Both the position numbers and the translations under genes were made by a program. DNA of 64,000 nucleotides, taken from Arcicella rosea. Its GTDB lineage: Bacteria > Bacteroidota > Bacteroidia > Cytophagales > Spirosomataceae. Below are positions 1 to 8,806 of the stretch, piece by piece; positions within the stretch are counted from its first letter, which is position 1, and every line of letters starts with the position of its first letter. Under the pieces are notes generated by a model, which did not search any database, was not told the DNA's origin, and worked only from the letters and a program-made list of their open reading frames with translations. Location: positions 186,001-250,000 of the forward strand of contig NZ_JACHKT010000002.1 in NCBI RefSeq assembly GCF_014204325.1, in the 5' to 3' direction.

Positions 1-124
1 TTACCAAAGGCTTTTGTGGCTGTTCTACTCTTCTGGAATATTATTTTTAAAAAAAATGTAAATTTTTAAAACAAAATCATTTTACAAAGACTTACCACTA
101 ATAAGTTTAAATTTATTTTGTAAA
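1..124. other. AT-rich left edge, upstream of the PAS gene
   Basis: No gene is visible. The stretch is very AT-rich and would carry the promoter of the PAS gene that starts at 125. I could not find a clear TTG / TAnnTTTG promoter pair. Confidence 0.4.
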
Positions 125-631
125 ATGACTAATCTTTCCCCAGAAGTCCATTGTGATACTTTCAAGAATGTACACTTGGTGAGCCCACTGCTACATGCCT
201 ATGAGTTTACAACTAGAGCGAGCAACAACATAACAGAGTATGAATTTTTAGAAGAATATGCTAGAAATCGTGCTTGGCATTTTAATTTAAGTAAAATCAA
301 GAATTTTTTGAAGCATCGAGAAAATGCGATTGTTATTACTTGTGCCAACGAAAAAATAGAGTGGGTCAATAGAGGTTTTAGCAGAATGACAGGTTATGGT
401 GCTAATGAAGCTATTGGGAAATTTCCAAATTTCCTTCAAGGAGTCGAAACGTCAACAATAATTAGAAAACAAATTAGAGAAAAGTTGACCGAGAGATCTA
501 CATTTACAGGACAGGTAGTTAACTACAGAAAAGATGGAGAGCTGTATTTGTGTAAAGTAGAAATTTTACCGATTTTTAATAAGAATAATATATTGAGTAA
601 TTTTATGGCTTTAGAACGAGAAGTAAATTAA
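125..631 (+). CDS. Small PAS-domain protein, LOV-like but without the photoactive cysteine
   Basis: The 168-residue soluble protein has one PAS domain at about residues 65-165 and no output domain. Its core resembles light-sensing LOV domains: it has TGYG, a FLQG motif and NYRKDG. In LOV proteins the flavin-reactive cysteine lies in GRNCRFLQ; here the same stretch reads GKFPNFLQ, so proline replaces the cysteine and phenylalanine the preceding asparagine. Classical blue-light adduct chemistry is therefore not expected. It may bind another ligand or act through protein contacts. A strong terminator follows at once, so the gene is probably monocistronic. PAS assignment is secure; the signal sensed is unknown. 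Confidence 0.8.
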   Translation: MTNLSPEVHCDTFKNVHLVSPLLHAYEFTTRASNNITEYEFLEEYARNRAWHFNLSKIKNFLKHRENAIVITCANEKIEWVNRGFSRMTGYGANEAIGKFPNFLQGVETSTIIRKQIREKLTERSTFTGQVVNYRKDGELYLCKVEILPIFNKNNILSNFMALEREVN

Positions 632-651
632 GGTTTAGAAAAAGGATTGCT

Positions 652-689
652 AATCCCATAAGGTGAAAAACTTTATGGGATTTTTTTTG
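652..689 (+). terminator. Rho-independent terminator after the PAS gene
   Basis: A stem formed by AATCCCATAA and TTATGGGATT is followed by a run of eight T residues, 20 bases after the stop codon. Confidence 0.85.
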
Positions 690-923
690 TGACTTATAGA
701 ATCGTTTGAAATCTGATAGTAAGACAAAATATTATTATTGATATTCATTAAAATATATACTGTTGATTTGGTTATTTATTTTCTTGATAAAATTATATTT
801 GTAAAATAAAAATTAAACTTCTCGAAGAAAACACATAAATTTAATTCAAAGTGTAAATAGTAAAATGTAATTTCGCATTATATTATCTAATTGAACTATC
901 AAGATTGAATAATTAACTGAATT
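690..923. other. Intergenic region upstream of pyk
   Basis: About 230 AT-rich bases hold the pyruvate kinase promoter. A TAATTTCG sequence at 868-875 is one base from the Bacteroidota -7 element TAnnTTTG, but no TTG lies at the right distance. Nothing else is recognisable. Confidence 0.35.
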
Positions 924-2396
924 ATGTCCTATCAAAGAAAAACTAAAATCGTAGCAACAGTAGGTCCTGCTTCCGATTCAAAAGAAATGCTAGTTAAGTT
1001 TGCAGAAGCTGGCGTGAATATTTTCCGACTTAACTTCTCGCACGGAACACACGAAGACCATTTACAGAGATTAACAACTATTAGAGAAATATCTCAAGAG
1101 TTAGGAATTAATCTTGCAGTTCTGCAAGATTTACAAGGACCTAAAATTCGTACACAACTTGTAGAAAATAATGGTGTTACTATTACAGAGGGAAATAAAT
1201 TGACATTCGTAATGGATGAAACTTTATTGGGAAATTCAGAACGTGTAGGAACAACTTATACTTCTATGTATTTAGATGTAAATGTTGGAGAAAGAATTTT
1301 GATGGATGATGGTAATTTAGAAGTTAAAGTTTTAGAGATTGATAAAGTAAAGAAAGAAGTAATTACTGAGGTTGTTTATGGTGGCGTTTTAAAGTCGAAG
1401 AAAGGTATTAACCTTCCGGGTACTAAAGTTTCTTTACCATGTTTAACAGAAAAAGACCTTAAAGATTTATATTTTGGTTTAGATAATGGTGTTGATTGGA
1501 TTGCCCTTTCATTTGTTCGTACTGCTGCTGATATTCACGATATTAAAGACAGAATCAAGGCTTATGGTAAGAATACTAAGGTAATTGCTAAAATTGAAAC
1601 ACCATTTGCGATTGATAATTTAGACGAAATCATCGAAGCTACAGATGCAATCATGGTTGCTCGTGGTGACCTTGGTGTTGAAATTGATGGTGCAAGAGTT
1701 CCTCATTTACAAAAACTAATGGTTGAGAAATGTACTTTGGCTGGAAAACCAGTTATCGTGGCTACTCAAATGTTAGAGTCGATGATTACTAACCCTGTAC
1801 CAACTCGTGCTGAAACATCTGACGTTGCCAATGCAGTGTTACAAGGTGCTTCTGCAACGATGTTGAGTGGTGAATCTGCTTCTGGTGCATATCCATTGAA
1901 AGCTGTTGAAACAATGGCACATATTCAAGAAGTAGTTGAGCAACAACAAAACGAAATCAAAATTGTAAAAGGAGATGAAGCATCAATTTACTTTAAGAAT
2001 CACTCTTTAAGTAAAGGTTCAATTGAGTTTCCTTTAAATGATCGCATGATTGCTGGAGCTTGTCGTTTAGCTCGTGATACTGAAGCAAAAGCAATTTTGT
2101 GTATTACTAATAGCGGTTATACTGCTTTCCGTTTATCTGCTCATCGTCCTAAAGCAGGCTTATATATCTTTACTTCAAATAAAGCCGTTCAACAAGAAAT
2201 GGGTTTATTATGGGGAGCAAATGTTTTCTATTATGAAACAAAAGGAAAAGATGTTGAAGCAACTGTAAAAGGAATGACAGATTTCTTGAAAGAAAAAGGT
2301 TTATTAGCTACTGGTGATACTTTCGTAACGACATTAAGTATTCCATCAGATAAGAGTTTAAAGACAAATACTGTTCAATTAGGTATTGTTGAATAG
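924..2396 (+). CDS. pyk: Pyruvate kinase
   Basis: It catalyses the last step of glycolysis, phosphoenolpyruvate plus ADP to pyruvate plus ATP, in the cytosol. At 490 residues it has normal family length. The N terminus carries the TKIVATVGPAS signature, followed by the substrate-binding NFSHG, the active-site lysine region (KVIAKIET) near residue 220, MVARGDLGVEI near 245 and the ATQMLESM segment. The C-terminal domain continues to the end. The ATG start gives the canonical N terminus. It stands alone between a terminator and a palindromic repeat element. Confidence 0.98.
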   Translation: MSYQRKTKIVATVGPASDSKEMLVKFAEAGVNIFRLNFSHGTHEDHLQRLTTIREISQELGINLAVLQDLQGPKIRTQLVENNGVTITEGNKLTFVMDETLLGNSERVGTTYTSMYLDVNVGERILMDDGNLEVKVLEIDKVKKEVITEVVYGGVLKSKKGINLPGTKVSLPCLTEKDLKDLYFGLDNGVDWIALSFVRTAADIHDIKDRIKAYGKNTKVIAKIETPFAIDNLDEIIEATDAIMVARGDLGVEIDGARVPHLQKLMVEKCTLAGKPVIVATQMLESMITNPVPTRAETSDVANAVLQGASATMLSGESASGAYPLKAVETMAHIQEVVEQQQNEIKIVKGDEASIYFKNHSLSKGSIEFPLNDRMIAGACRLARDTEAKAILCITNSGYTAFRLSAHRPKAGLYIFTSNKAVQQEMGLLWGANVFYYETKGKDVEATVKGMTDFLKEKGLLATGDTFVTTLSIPSDKSLKTNTVQLGIVE

Positions 2397-2410
2397 TTTT
2401 CTTTTATGAT

Positions 2411-2660
2411 ATTAAACATGAGTCATCCCGAATTTTAAAATCACAAAAAAGCGGTCGAAAAACTAATTTCGACCGCTTTTTTGTGATTGATGGACAACGA
2501 ATTCCTACTGTTTGAGCGAAGCGAGTTTAGGAATTCTTGATTTTTTTGTTACTTTTTGTATCAAGACAAAAAGTAAGGACGAGAACAAATCTAAAAAACT
2601 TTTTAATCTTCTAAAACTCGCTATTTTAGGAGAAAATTCGGGATGACTTATGTTTTTAAT
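2411..2660. repeat. MITE-like palindromic element with terminal inverted repeats
   Basis: A perfect 16-bp inverted repeat (AGTCATCCCGAATTTT at 2421-2436 and its complement at 2633-2648) extends imperfectly outwards to about 26 bp. Inside lie more palindromes: GCGGTCGAAA with its complement at 2451-2478, GAATTCCTA with TAGGAATTC around 2499-2535, and TTACTTTTTGT with its complement around 2549-2574. It is non-coding and sits between pyk and the nuo terminator. Length, TIRs and lack of a gene suggest a miniature element moved by a transposase elsewhere; this is inference. Confidence 0.6.
2441..2486 (+). terminator. Strong hairpin after pyk, inside the palindromic element
   Basis: A near 20-bp stem (TCACAAAAAAGCGGTCGAAA with its complement) has a T-rich right arm. 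It starts 44 bases after the pyk stop and would end pyk transcripts. Confidence 0.7.
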
Positions 2661-2680
2661 GCCCCAAAAGCAAGAAAACA

Positions 2681-2715
2681 AAAAAGCCTGACGAAAACTA
2701 ATCATCAGGCTTTTT
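2681..2715 (-). terminator. Terminator of the nuo operon
   Basis: AAAAAGCCTGA pairs with TCAGGCTTTTT across a 13-base loop. It lies directly after the nuoJ stop on the minus strand and is symmetrical enough to work in both directions. Confidence 0.85.
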
Positions 2716-2733
2716 GTTGTTATTTTTATTTAC

Positions 2734-3234
2734 TTAAAAATTACGTTCTCCAGCTTCTCTTTTTCCTAACATTACTGCACCAACCATAGCTACAAAAAAC
2801 AAGATAGAAACTAATTCAAAAGGAAGTACATAATCACGATAAAGGATTTGTCCTAGCCCTTCAACCATCCCTGTTTGTGCATCGATTGGTTTAACATCCT
2901 TTAAATCTACCTTGCGTGAAGCTGCAATTAAAATTACTAAAAGTGTTCCACCTAAAATAGCACCAGCTAGTTTGGTTAATGTACTTTTCGAATCGGGTGA
3001 ATTTTTGCTTAAATCCATCATCATGATTACGAAGAGAAATAGTACCATGATGGCACCTGCATAAACTACAATATTAACAGCCATTAAAAACTGGGCATTT
3101 AACAATACGTAATGACCAGAAATACAGAAGAATGTGAAAACCAAATACAAAACACTGTGTATTGGGTTTTTAGATAATATTACCATTGAAGCACTCAGGA
3201 GTGTCAAGGCAGTTAGGAAGTACCAAAAGTTCAT
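2734..3234 (-). CDS. nuoJ: NADH-quinone oxidoreductase subunit J
   Basis: This membrane subunit of respiratory complex I takes part in coupling quinone reduction to proton pumping. Its 166 residues form about five transmembrane helices, and the third carries the family segment VVYAGAIMVLFLFVIMM, including the pi-bulge region typical of NuoJ. It is the last gene of the nuoA-J run and is followed by a terminator. nuoK, nuoL, nuoM and nuoN, which usually follow nuoJ, are absent here. A second nuoJ with nuoK lies at 15.2-16.1 kb. Confidence 0.95.
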   Translation of the reverse strand: MNFWYFLTALTLLSASMVILSKNPIHSVLYLVFTFFCISGHYVLLNAQFLMAVNIVVYAGAIMVLFLFVIMMMDLSKNSPDSKSTLTKLAGAILGGTLLVILIAASRKVDLKDVKPIDAQTGMVEGLGQILYRDYVLPFELVSILFFVAMVGAVMLGKREAGERNF

Positions 3235-3285
3235 ATTTTTAATGAATCGTTATCAGATATTACAAATAATTTATTTACAAAATGG

Positions 3286-3816
3286 CTATTTCCAACCTTC
3301 TCTTAAATAGCGATTATCCATTTTTTCAACCAATTTATCTTTTCCAAAGATTACTTCAGAACGGTCTTCAAAAACAGGAACCATTTTATCGTGTTGTAAG
3401 TAAATGGCTTGTTTAGGACAAGCTTCTTCACACAAACCACAGAAAATACAACGAAGCATATTTATTTCATAAACGCTTGCGTATTTCTCTTCACGGTATA
3501 AATTTTCTTCGCCTTTTTTACGTTCTTCCGCAACCATTGAAATTGCCTCTGCTGGACATGCTACAGCACATAGCCCGCATGCAGTACAGCGTTCTGCTCC
3601 TTCTTCATCACGTTTCAGGATGTGATGTCCACGAAAGACAGGGCCTAAATAACGTTTTTGTTCAGGATAACGAATGGTTACTTTTTTAGAAAAGAAGTGT
3701 TTTAGCGTAGTAGCCATACCACCAACGATAGCTGGTAAGTAAATGCGTTCGGCAAAAGTCATTTCTTCTTGCTCTAAGACTTTGGATTTATTTGATAATT
3801 TCATAATAGTCTTCAA
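3286..3816 (-). CDS. nuoI: NADH-quinone oxidoreductase subunit I, two 4Fe-4S clusters
   Basis: This peripheral-arm subunit passes electrons through clusters N6a and N6b towards the quinone. The 176-residue protein has two ferredoxin motifs, CTACGLCAVACP near residue 78 and CIFCGLCEEACP near 123. It belongs to the nuoA-J operon, 51 bp upstream of nuoJ. A second, much longer NuoI is encoded at 16051-17499. Confidence 0.96.
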   Translation of the reverse strand: MKTIMKLSNKSKVLEQEEMTFAERIYLPAIVGGMATTLKHFFSKKVTIRYPEQKRYLGPVFRGHHILKRDEEGAERCTACGLCAVACPAEAISMVAEERKKGEENLYREEKYASVYEINMLRCIFCGLCEEACPKQAIYLQHDKMVPVFEDRSEVIFGKDKLVEKMDNRYLREGWK

Positions 3817-3865
3817 ACCTTAAAGGAAAGAGTTTTTATTTTGAAGCTTAAAATATTATGATATT

Positions 3866-5041
3866 TTAAGCTGTTGCTAATTTCTTTTTCTTGTATTTCA
3901 TTTCGCTGTAAGCAAATGTTACCACTAACATGATGATAACGCCAGCCCATGATGCTCCAACTGTCATCCAGTTTGAACCGCCATCATTTACAGTAAATAA
4001 CATTGAAGCACCCGTCAATACAACATTGAACATTGCTAATGGAATTAATCCAGTCCAGCCTAAGCCCATTAATTGGTCATAACGGAAACGTGGAAGCGTC
4101 CAACGTACCCACATGAATATAAATACGAATATCAATGCTTTTACGATTAATACAACAAGACCTAAAAGTGCAGATACATTATAAGCATATTCTCCTAACC
4201 ATGAAATTTGGGCGACATAATCATTGAATAAATAATCGTAACCACCAAAGTATAAGGTAGCCATTACTGCTCCTGAAATAAACATATTAATGTATTCAGA
4301 GAATAAGTAAAAGCCTAATTTCATAGAAGAGTATTCTGTGTGATAACCACCAATTAGTTCAGTTTCACATTCAGGTAAATCGAAAGGAGTACGGTTACAT
4401 TCAGCAAAGGCACAAACTAGGAATATTACAAAGCCTAAAGGCTGATAAAGGATATTCCAATGACCGTTTTGTTGTGTTTCAACGATTGATTTTGTTGAAA
4501 GTGAGCCAGAAAGCATCAAGATAGCGATGATTGAAAGCCCCATTGCTAATTCATAAGAAATGTTTTGAGAAGCTGCACGAATAGCACCAATTAATGAATA
4601 CTTGTTATTTGAAGCCCAGCCACCGATTAAAACACCATAAACACCTAAAGAAACTATTCCAAATACCCAAAGAATACCGATGTTAACATCAATTCCTTGT
4701 AAGTCTAGGATTATTCCATCTCCTAAATCTAATTGGTCGCCAAAGGGTACAACTGCTGATGTCATCAAAGCGGTAAGCATAGATAAACATGGTCCAGCTA
4801 TAAACAGCCATTTATTTGAGTTTGCAGGAATAAAATCTTCTTTCATGAACATTTTTACAGCATCTGCAAGAGGCTGTAAAATACCAAATGGCCCTGCTCT
4901 GTCTGGCCCAACACGGTCTTGCATAAAAGCAGCAATGATACGTTCAAAGTAAGTAGAATAGGCCGCTACACCAAGCGTGATAGCGAAGATAATACCTACA
5001 TAAATGGCTTTGGCCGTAAATAATGTTGATGTAATTTCCAT
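3866..5041 (-). CDS. nuoH: NADH-quinone oxidoreductase subunit H
   Basis: NuoH is the membrane subunit that forms much of the quinone chamber and links the peripheral and membrane arms of complex I. The 391-residue protein has about eight to nine transmembrane helices. Family signatures include the RVGPDRAGPFGILQPLADAVK loop near residues 43-63 and the conserved FAECNRTPFDLPE stretch near 210, rich in acidic residues implicated in coupling. It lies between nuoG and nuoI in the operon. Confidence 0.97.
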   Translation of the reverse strand: MEITSTLFTAKAIYVGIIFAITLGVAAYSTYFERIIAAFMQDRVGPDRAGPFGILQPLADAVKMFMKEDFIPANSNKWLFIAGPCLSMLTALMTSAVVPFGDQLDLGDGIILDLQGIDVNIGILWVFGIVSLGVYGVLIGGWASNNKYSLIGAIRAASQNISYELAMGLSIIAILMLSGSLSTKSIVETQQNGHWNILYQPLGFVIFLVCAFAECNRTPFDLPECETELIGGYHTEYSSMKLGFYLFSEYINMFISGAVMATLYFGGYDYLFNDYVAQISWLGEYAYNVSALLGLVVLIVKALIFVFIFMWVRWTLPRFRYDQLMGLGWTGLIPLAMFNVVLTGASMLFTVNDGGSNWMTVGASWAGVIIMLVVTFAYSEMKYKKKKLATA

Positions 5042-5079
5042 ATATCTAAATGAGTAAATAGTAAACTATCTACAATCAA

Positions 5080-6096
5080 TTAATTTAATTGCTTTTGTGG
5101 GGCTAAAAATGAACGATCACGGTTATCGTCAATCTTTTTATATTGTTCAGCTGCTTGTTTTAATGGGAATGCTGGCGTGATTTTGTTCGCTCCATACTTA
5201 TTAGCAGAAATTACTGAATTATGTGGTACTTTGCTTGGCCCTTCGATTGTCCAATCAGAAGTCTTTTTACGTTCAAAACGGCAAGTATTGCAGATAAATT
5301 CTTTTACTTCACCCCATTCGTTTTTACGTGCTGTTACTCTGATTACTTCGTCGCCTCTGTACCAAAGTGTTACTTTGCCAGAACATTTTCCACAATCGCA
5401 ACTTGCATCTACGGGTTTTGAGAACCACACACGACTTTTGAAACGATATGTTTTATCTGTTAAAGCTCCTACTGGGCAAACATCTATAATATTTCCAGAG
5501 AAATCGTTATCAATTGCTTTTTCAATATAAGTGCTAATCTCAGCATGGTCACCACGGTTCATTACACCATGCACACGTCCGTCTGTAATTTGGTCTGCTG
5601 TATAGACACAACGGTAACACAAAATACAACGATTCATGTTTAATTTGATATTCGGCCCTAAATCTACAGGATCAAATGTATTTCTTTCTTCTACAGTACG
5701 TGTTTTAGATACACCGTGCTCAAAAGTAAAGTTTTGTAAGTCACATTCACCAGCTTGGTCACAAATTGGACAATCTAACGGATGATTCAATAATAAAAAT
5801 TCTACAATGCCTTTTCTTACCTCTAATACTTGTTCGTTGATAGTGTTTTCAACCACCATACCTTCTTGAATTTGAGTAATACAAGCAGGCACCAATTTTG
5901 GCATAGGACGAGGATCTTTTTCAGAACCCGCTGTTACTTTAACCAAACAACCACGGCATTTACCACCCGAAGCCTTTAGCGGTTCGTAATAACACATGGC
6001 AGGAGGTGCTATATGGGGCCCAATTTGACGAGCCGCTTGCATTATGGTTGTACCAGGCGCTACGTCAACGGTGATGTTATCTATTGTAACTTTCAT
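5080..6096 (-). CDS. nuoG: NADH-quinone oxidoreductase subunit G, short form with Fe-S domains only
   Basis: This iron-sulfur subunit of the NADH-dehydrogenase module has 338 residues, against about 680-900 for NuoG of proteobacteria. It starts with a 2Fe-2S ferredoxin domain (Cys near 34, 45, 48), then the His-Cys3 motif HPLDCPICDQAGEC near 105-120, then a 4Fe-4S site (NRCILCYRCV ... CPVGAL) at about 155-215. A further cysteine set (CDCGKC ... CNTC) near 235-275 resembles the N7-type site at the start of the molybdopterin domain. The large molybdopterin-like domain is absent. Bacteroidota commonly have such a short form, so this need not be a truncation. It follows the inserted glycosyltransferase after 93 bp. 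Confidence 0.92.
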   Translation of the reverse strand: MKVTIDNITVDVAPGTTIMQAARQIGPHIAPPAMCYYEPLKASGGKCRGCLVKVTAGSEKDPRPMPKLVPACITQIQEGMVVENTINEQVLEVRKGIVEFLLLNHPLDCPICDQAGECDLQNFTFEHGVSKTRTVEERNTFDPVDLGPNIKLNMNRCILCYRCVYTADQITDGRVHGVMNRGDHAEISTYIEKAIDNDFSGNIIDVCPVGALTDKTYRFKSRVWFSKPVDASCDCGKCSGKVTLWYRGDEVIRVTARKNEWGEVKEFICNTCRFERKKTSDWTIEGPSKVPHNSVISANKYGANKITPAFPLKQAAEQYKKIDDNRDRSFLAPQKQLN

Positions 6097-6189
6097 ATAA
6101 AAGCTTAATATTTAATTTTGTCGATTAAAACATGGTCTTTCCTAAGAGCAACCCAATTATTAACGATTCAAACTGTATTTCACTTAAAA

Positions 6190-7380
6190 TCAAGAAATAC
6201 TTTCGTGTTCGTTTATTTCTTCTAAAATTTGTAATATCTGCGGAGTTATCACAGAAGCATCATAATTTAATGCTTTCTGATACATTTTTTGCCCAATTTC
6301 TTCTCTGAGTAACTTATTCTCAATCAAGGCAATCAATTTACTTTTAGCACTAACTATACTTCCATAAGGAATGATTACTCTTTCATCTTTATCAACGTAT
6401 TCAGGAGCACCACCAGCTTTGTCAAAACACACGACAGGAATTTTATTCAAACTTGCTTCAATCATCACTAATGGATGAGGGTCTTCTCGTGAAGAAAGAA
6501 AAAATATATCAAAGCAAGCCATGTAGTCGATGTTATCTCTGGTAGGAGCAATAACATGTACGTGATTTTCAATGCCCATTTTTTCTAAATCATACAAAAT
6601 GTTTTGGTGTTCAACGGAGTTTTTTTGAATACCTATCCACAAAAAGTGGACATCTTTCTTTTCATTAAAAACAGCATTTGCTACTGACAAAAATGTGTCA
6701 ACCCCTTTTCTCCATTCAAAATTACCGCATCCTCCAATTACTAGAGCATTACTGGGAATATTCAGGCGTTTTCTAATGCCTGTTCTATTAGCATAATGCA
6801 ACTTGTTGAGGATGCCATTTACTGATATAAATGGATTTACAACAGTTATTCTATCTTCAACAATTTGATGGTTTTTAAAAAGATTACTTTTAATCTCTTT
6901 TGATGCTGCTAAAAAATGAGTACAATTTTGTACTTGATATGCTAAATCCTCTGGTAATGTGTATTTTTGGATAGAATTTTCAAGTTCATGCACATAAACT
7001 ACAAATGGGCATTTCAAAAATTCAAGATTTCGTAATAAACCACCATTGGCAATAGTATTTGAAAAAATTAAATCAAATTTTAGGTCGGCTAGCTCTTTAA
7101 GTTTTTCCTGATAAAAGTTCAGTTTACGGATTTTGTTTAGTTTAAAAACTTTATCGTAAATGATTCTTGAATAAGGATTTCTTCGTGATGATTCTTCATT
7201 GTATTCCCAAAGAATCACATTTGCTACTTTATTAAATTCAGCTAATAAAGTCCCGCCTTTAGCTAATAAAAGATATGTTTCTAAACCTTGATTTTTTAAA
7301 GATTTAAGTAAATCAAGTAGTACATATTGTGCACCCGCAACATTAGCGTCGTGTCCAATAAATAATATCTTTTTTTGCAT
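6190..7380 (-). CDS. GT-B fold glycosyltransferase (GT4-like) inserted in the nuo operon
   Basis: The 396-residue protein looks like a retaining GT4-type glycosyltransferase that transfers a sugar from a nucleotide donor. The N-terminal domain begins KKILFIGHDANVAGAQ, typical of GT-B enzymes. The C-terminal domain has the linker VIGGCGNFEWRKGVD near 220, a FFLSSREDPHPLVMIEA segment near 300 that carries the donor-binding E-x7-E type motif, and KAGGAPEYV. It starts 9 bp after nuoF and ends 93 bp before nuoG, on the same strand, so it is very probably co-transcribed with complex I genes. It has no known role in complex I. The acceptor is unknown. Confidence 0.9.
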   Translation of the reverse strand: MQKKILFIGHDANVAGAQYVLLDLLKSLKNQGLETYLLLAKGGTLLAEFNKVANVILWEYNEESSRRNPYSRIIYDKVFKLNKIRKLNFYQEKLKELADLKFDLIFSNTIANGGLLRNLEFLKCPFVVYVHELENSIQKYTLPEDLAYQVQNCTHFLAASKEIKSNLFKNHQIVEDRITVVNPFISVNGILNKLHYANRTGIRKRLNIPSNALVIGGCGNFEWRKGVDTFLSVANAVFNEKKDVHFLWIGIQKNSVEHQNILYDLEKMGIENHVHVIAPTRDNIDYMACFDIFFLSSREDPHPLVMIEASLNKIPVVCFDKAGGAPEYVDKDERVIIPYGSIVSAKSKLIALIENKLLREEIGQKMYQKALNYDASVITPQILQILEEINEHESIS

Positions 7381-7389
7381 ACCCTTAAA

Positions 7390-8730
7390 TTATAAACTCC
7401 AGCTTGCACCTTCACGCATAAATACTGCACCTTTTTGTGTTGCTTTTTCAGGATGTTTGATATGCCATTCGAACTCGTCACGGAAGTGGCGAATCGCAGC
7501 GGCAACAGGCCAAGAAGCTGCTTCACCTAAGGGACAAATTGTATTACCTTCAATTTTCTTTGCTACATCCACTAGCAAATCAATATCTTCTTGACGACCT
7601 TTTCCGTGTTCTATTCTATAAAGCACTTTGTCCATCCAACCTGTTCCTTCACGACAAGGCGAGCATTGTCCGCATGACTCATGATGATAAAAACGACCGA
7701 AAGTAAGTGTATTATGAACAATACAAGTAGTTTCGTCCATTACCACAAAACCTCCAGAGCCTAGCATGGTTCCTGTGATAAAACCACCATCAGAAAGCGA
7801 TTCGTAAGTCATCAAACGGTTTTCACCATTCACTGTTTTCAAAATCAACTCTGCTGGAAGAATAGGGACAGAAGACCCACCTGCTACTACCGCTTTTAAT
7901 TTATGACCGTCTCTGATACCGCCGCACCATTCATCTGCAAAAATAAAATCTTCCACAGTAATACCCAATGGAATTTCATAAACACCTGGTTTACGAACAT
8001 GCCCAGAAGCTGATATTAATTTAGTTCCTGTACTTCTACCAATACCAATTTTAGCGTATTCGTCACCACCATTGTTAATAATCCAAGAAGTAGCAGCAAT
8101 CGATTCTACATTGTTAACAACAGTCGGGCATTGCCACAAGCCTTTAACCGCAGGAAAAGGAGGCTTGTTACGTGGGTTTCCACGTTTTCCTTCCAACGAT
8201 TCCAATAAAGCTGTTTCTTCTCCACAGATGTAAGCACCACCACCCGGTTGAACGAAAAGGTCAAGGTCATAACCAGAACCTAAAATGTTTTTACCTAGCA
8301 AGCCTTTGTCGTAAGCTTCTTGAATGGCTTTTTCAAGAATATTGACAACATACATTAATTCGCCTCTTACGTAAATATAAGAAGTATTTGCACCTAAAGC
8401 ATACGACGATACAATCATTCCCTCAATTAGAGTATGAGGTGATTTCATCATCAAATAATGGTCTTTGAAAGTACCCGGCTCTGATTCATCCGCATTACAA
8501 ACTAAATAACGAGGAACACCTTCTGGTTTAGCCAAAAACGACCATTTCATACCCATTGGGAAACCAGCACCACCACGACCACGAATACCTGATTTTTTTA
8601 CTTCTTCAGTAACTTCATCAGGAGTCATCGTTTTCAAAGCTTTCTCTACTGCGCTATATCCACCTTTTTTACGAAAAACATCAATGGTTTCAATGCCTTG
8701 TACGTCAATATGTTCGGTTAATATTTTCAT
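7390..8730 (-). CDS. nuoF: NADH-quinone oxidoreductase subunit F, NADH and FMN binding
   Basis: NuoF is the entry point for electrons into complex I: it oxidises NADH through FMN and cluster N3. The 446-residue protein contains the NADH-binding GRGGAGFPMGMKW near residue 50, the FMN region with GGGAYICGEETALLESLEG near 165, and the 4Fe-4S motif SCGQCSPCREG near 355 with its fourth cysteine at CPLGEAA near 400. It sits between nuoE and the inserted glycosyltransferase. Confidence 0.97.
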   Translation of the reverse strand: MKILTEHIDVQGIETIDVFRKKGGYSAVEKALKTMTPDEVTEEVKKSGIRGRGGAGFPMGMKWSFLAKPEGVPRYLVCNADESEPGTFKDHYLMMKSPHTLIEGMIVSSYALGANTSYIYVRGELMYVVNILEKAIQEAYDKGLLGKNILGSGYDLDLFVQPGGGAYICGEETALLESLEGKRGNPRNKPPFPAVKGLWQCPTVVNNVESIAATSWIINNGGDEYAKIGIGRSTGTKLISASGHVRKPGVYEIPLGITVEDFIFADEWCGGIRDGHKLKAVVAGGSSVPILPAELILKTVNGENRLMTYESLSDGGFITGTMLGSGGFVVMDETTCIVHNTLTFGRFYHHESCGQCSPCREGTGWMDKVLYRIEHGKGRQEDIDLLVDVAKKIEGNTICPLGEAASWPVAAAIRHFRDEFEWHIKHPEKATQKGAVFMREGASWSL

Positions 8731-8806
8731 TTTTCTATTAAATTTGATTAGCGATACTTCGCATCGAATTCAGATAAAGTGTATCAATTAATTATTGAAT
8801 ACATTA

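Noticed and set aside
2505-2705. 66-codon open frame on the minus strand behind pyk
   Set aside because: It lies largely within the palindromic MITE-like element and crosses the nuo terminator; the apparent protein is a by-product of the repeat.
5080-6096. Truncated nuoG considered as a pseudogene
   Set aside because: All Fe-S ligands of the N-terminal half are intact, the frame is clean, and short NuoG forms are usual in Bacteroidota.
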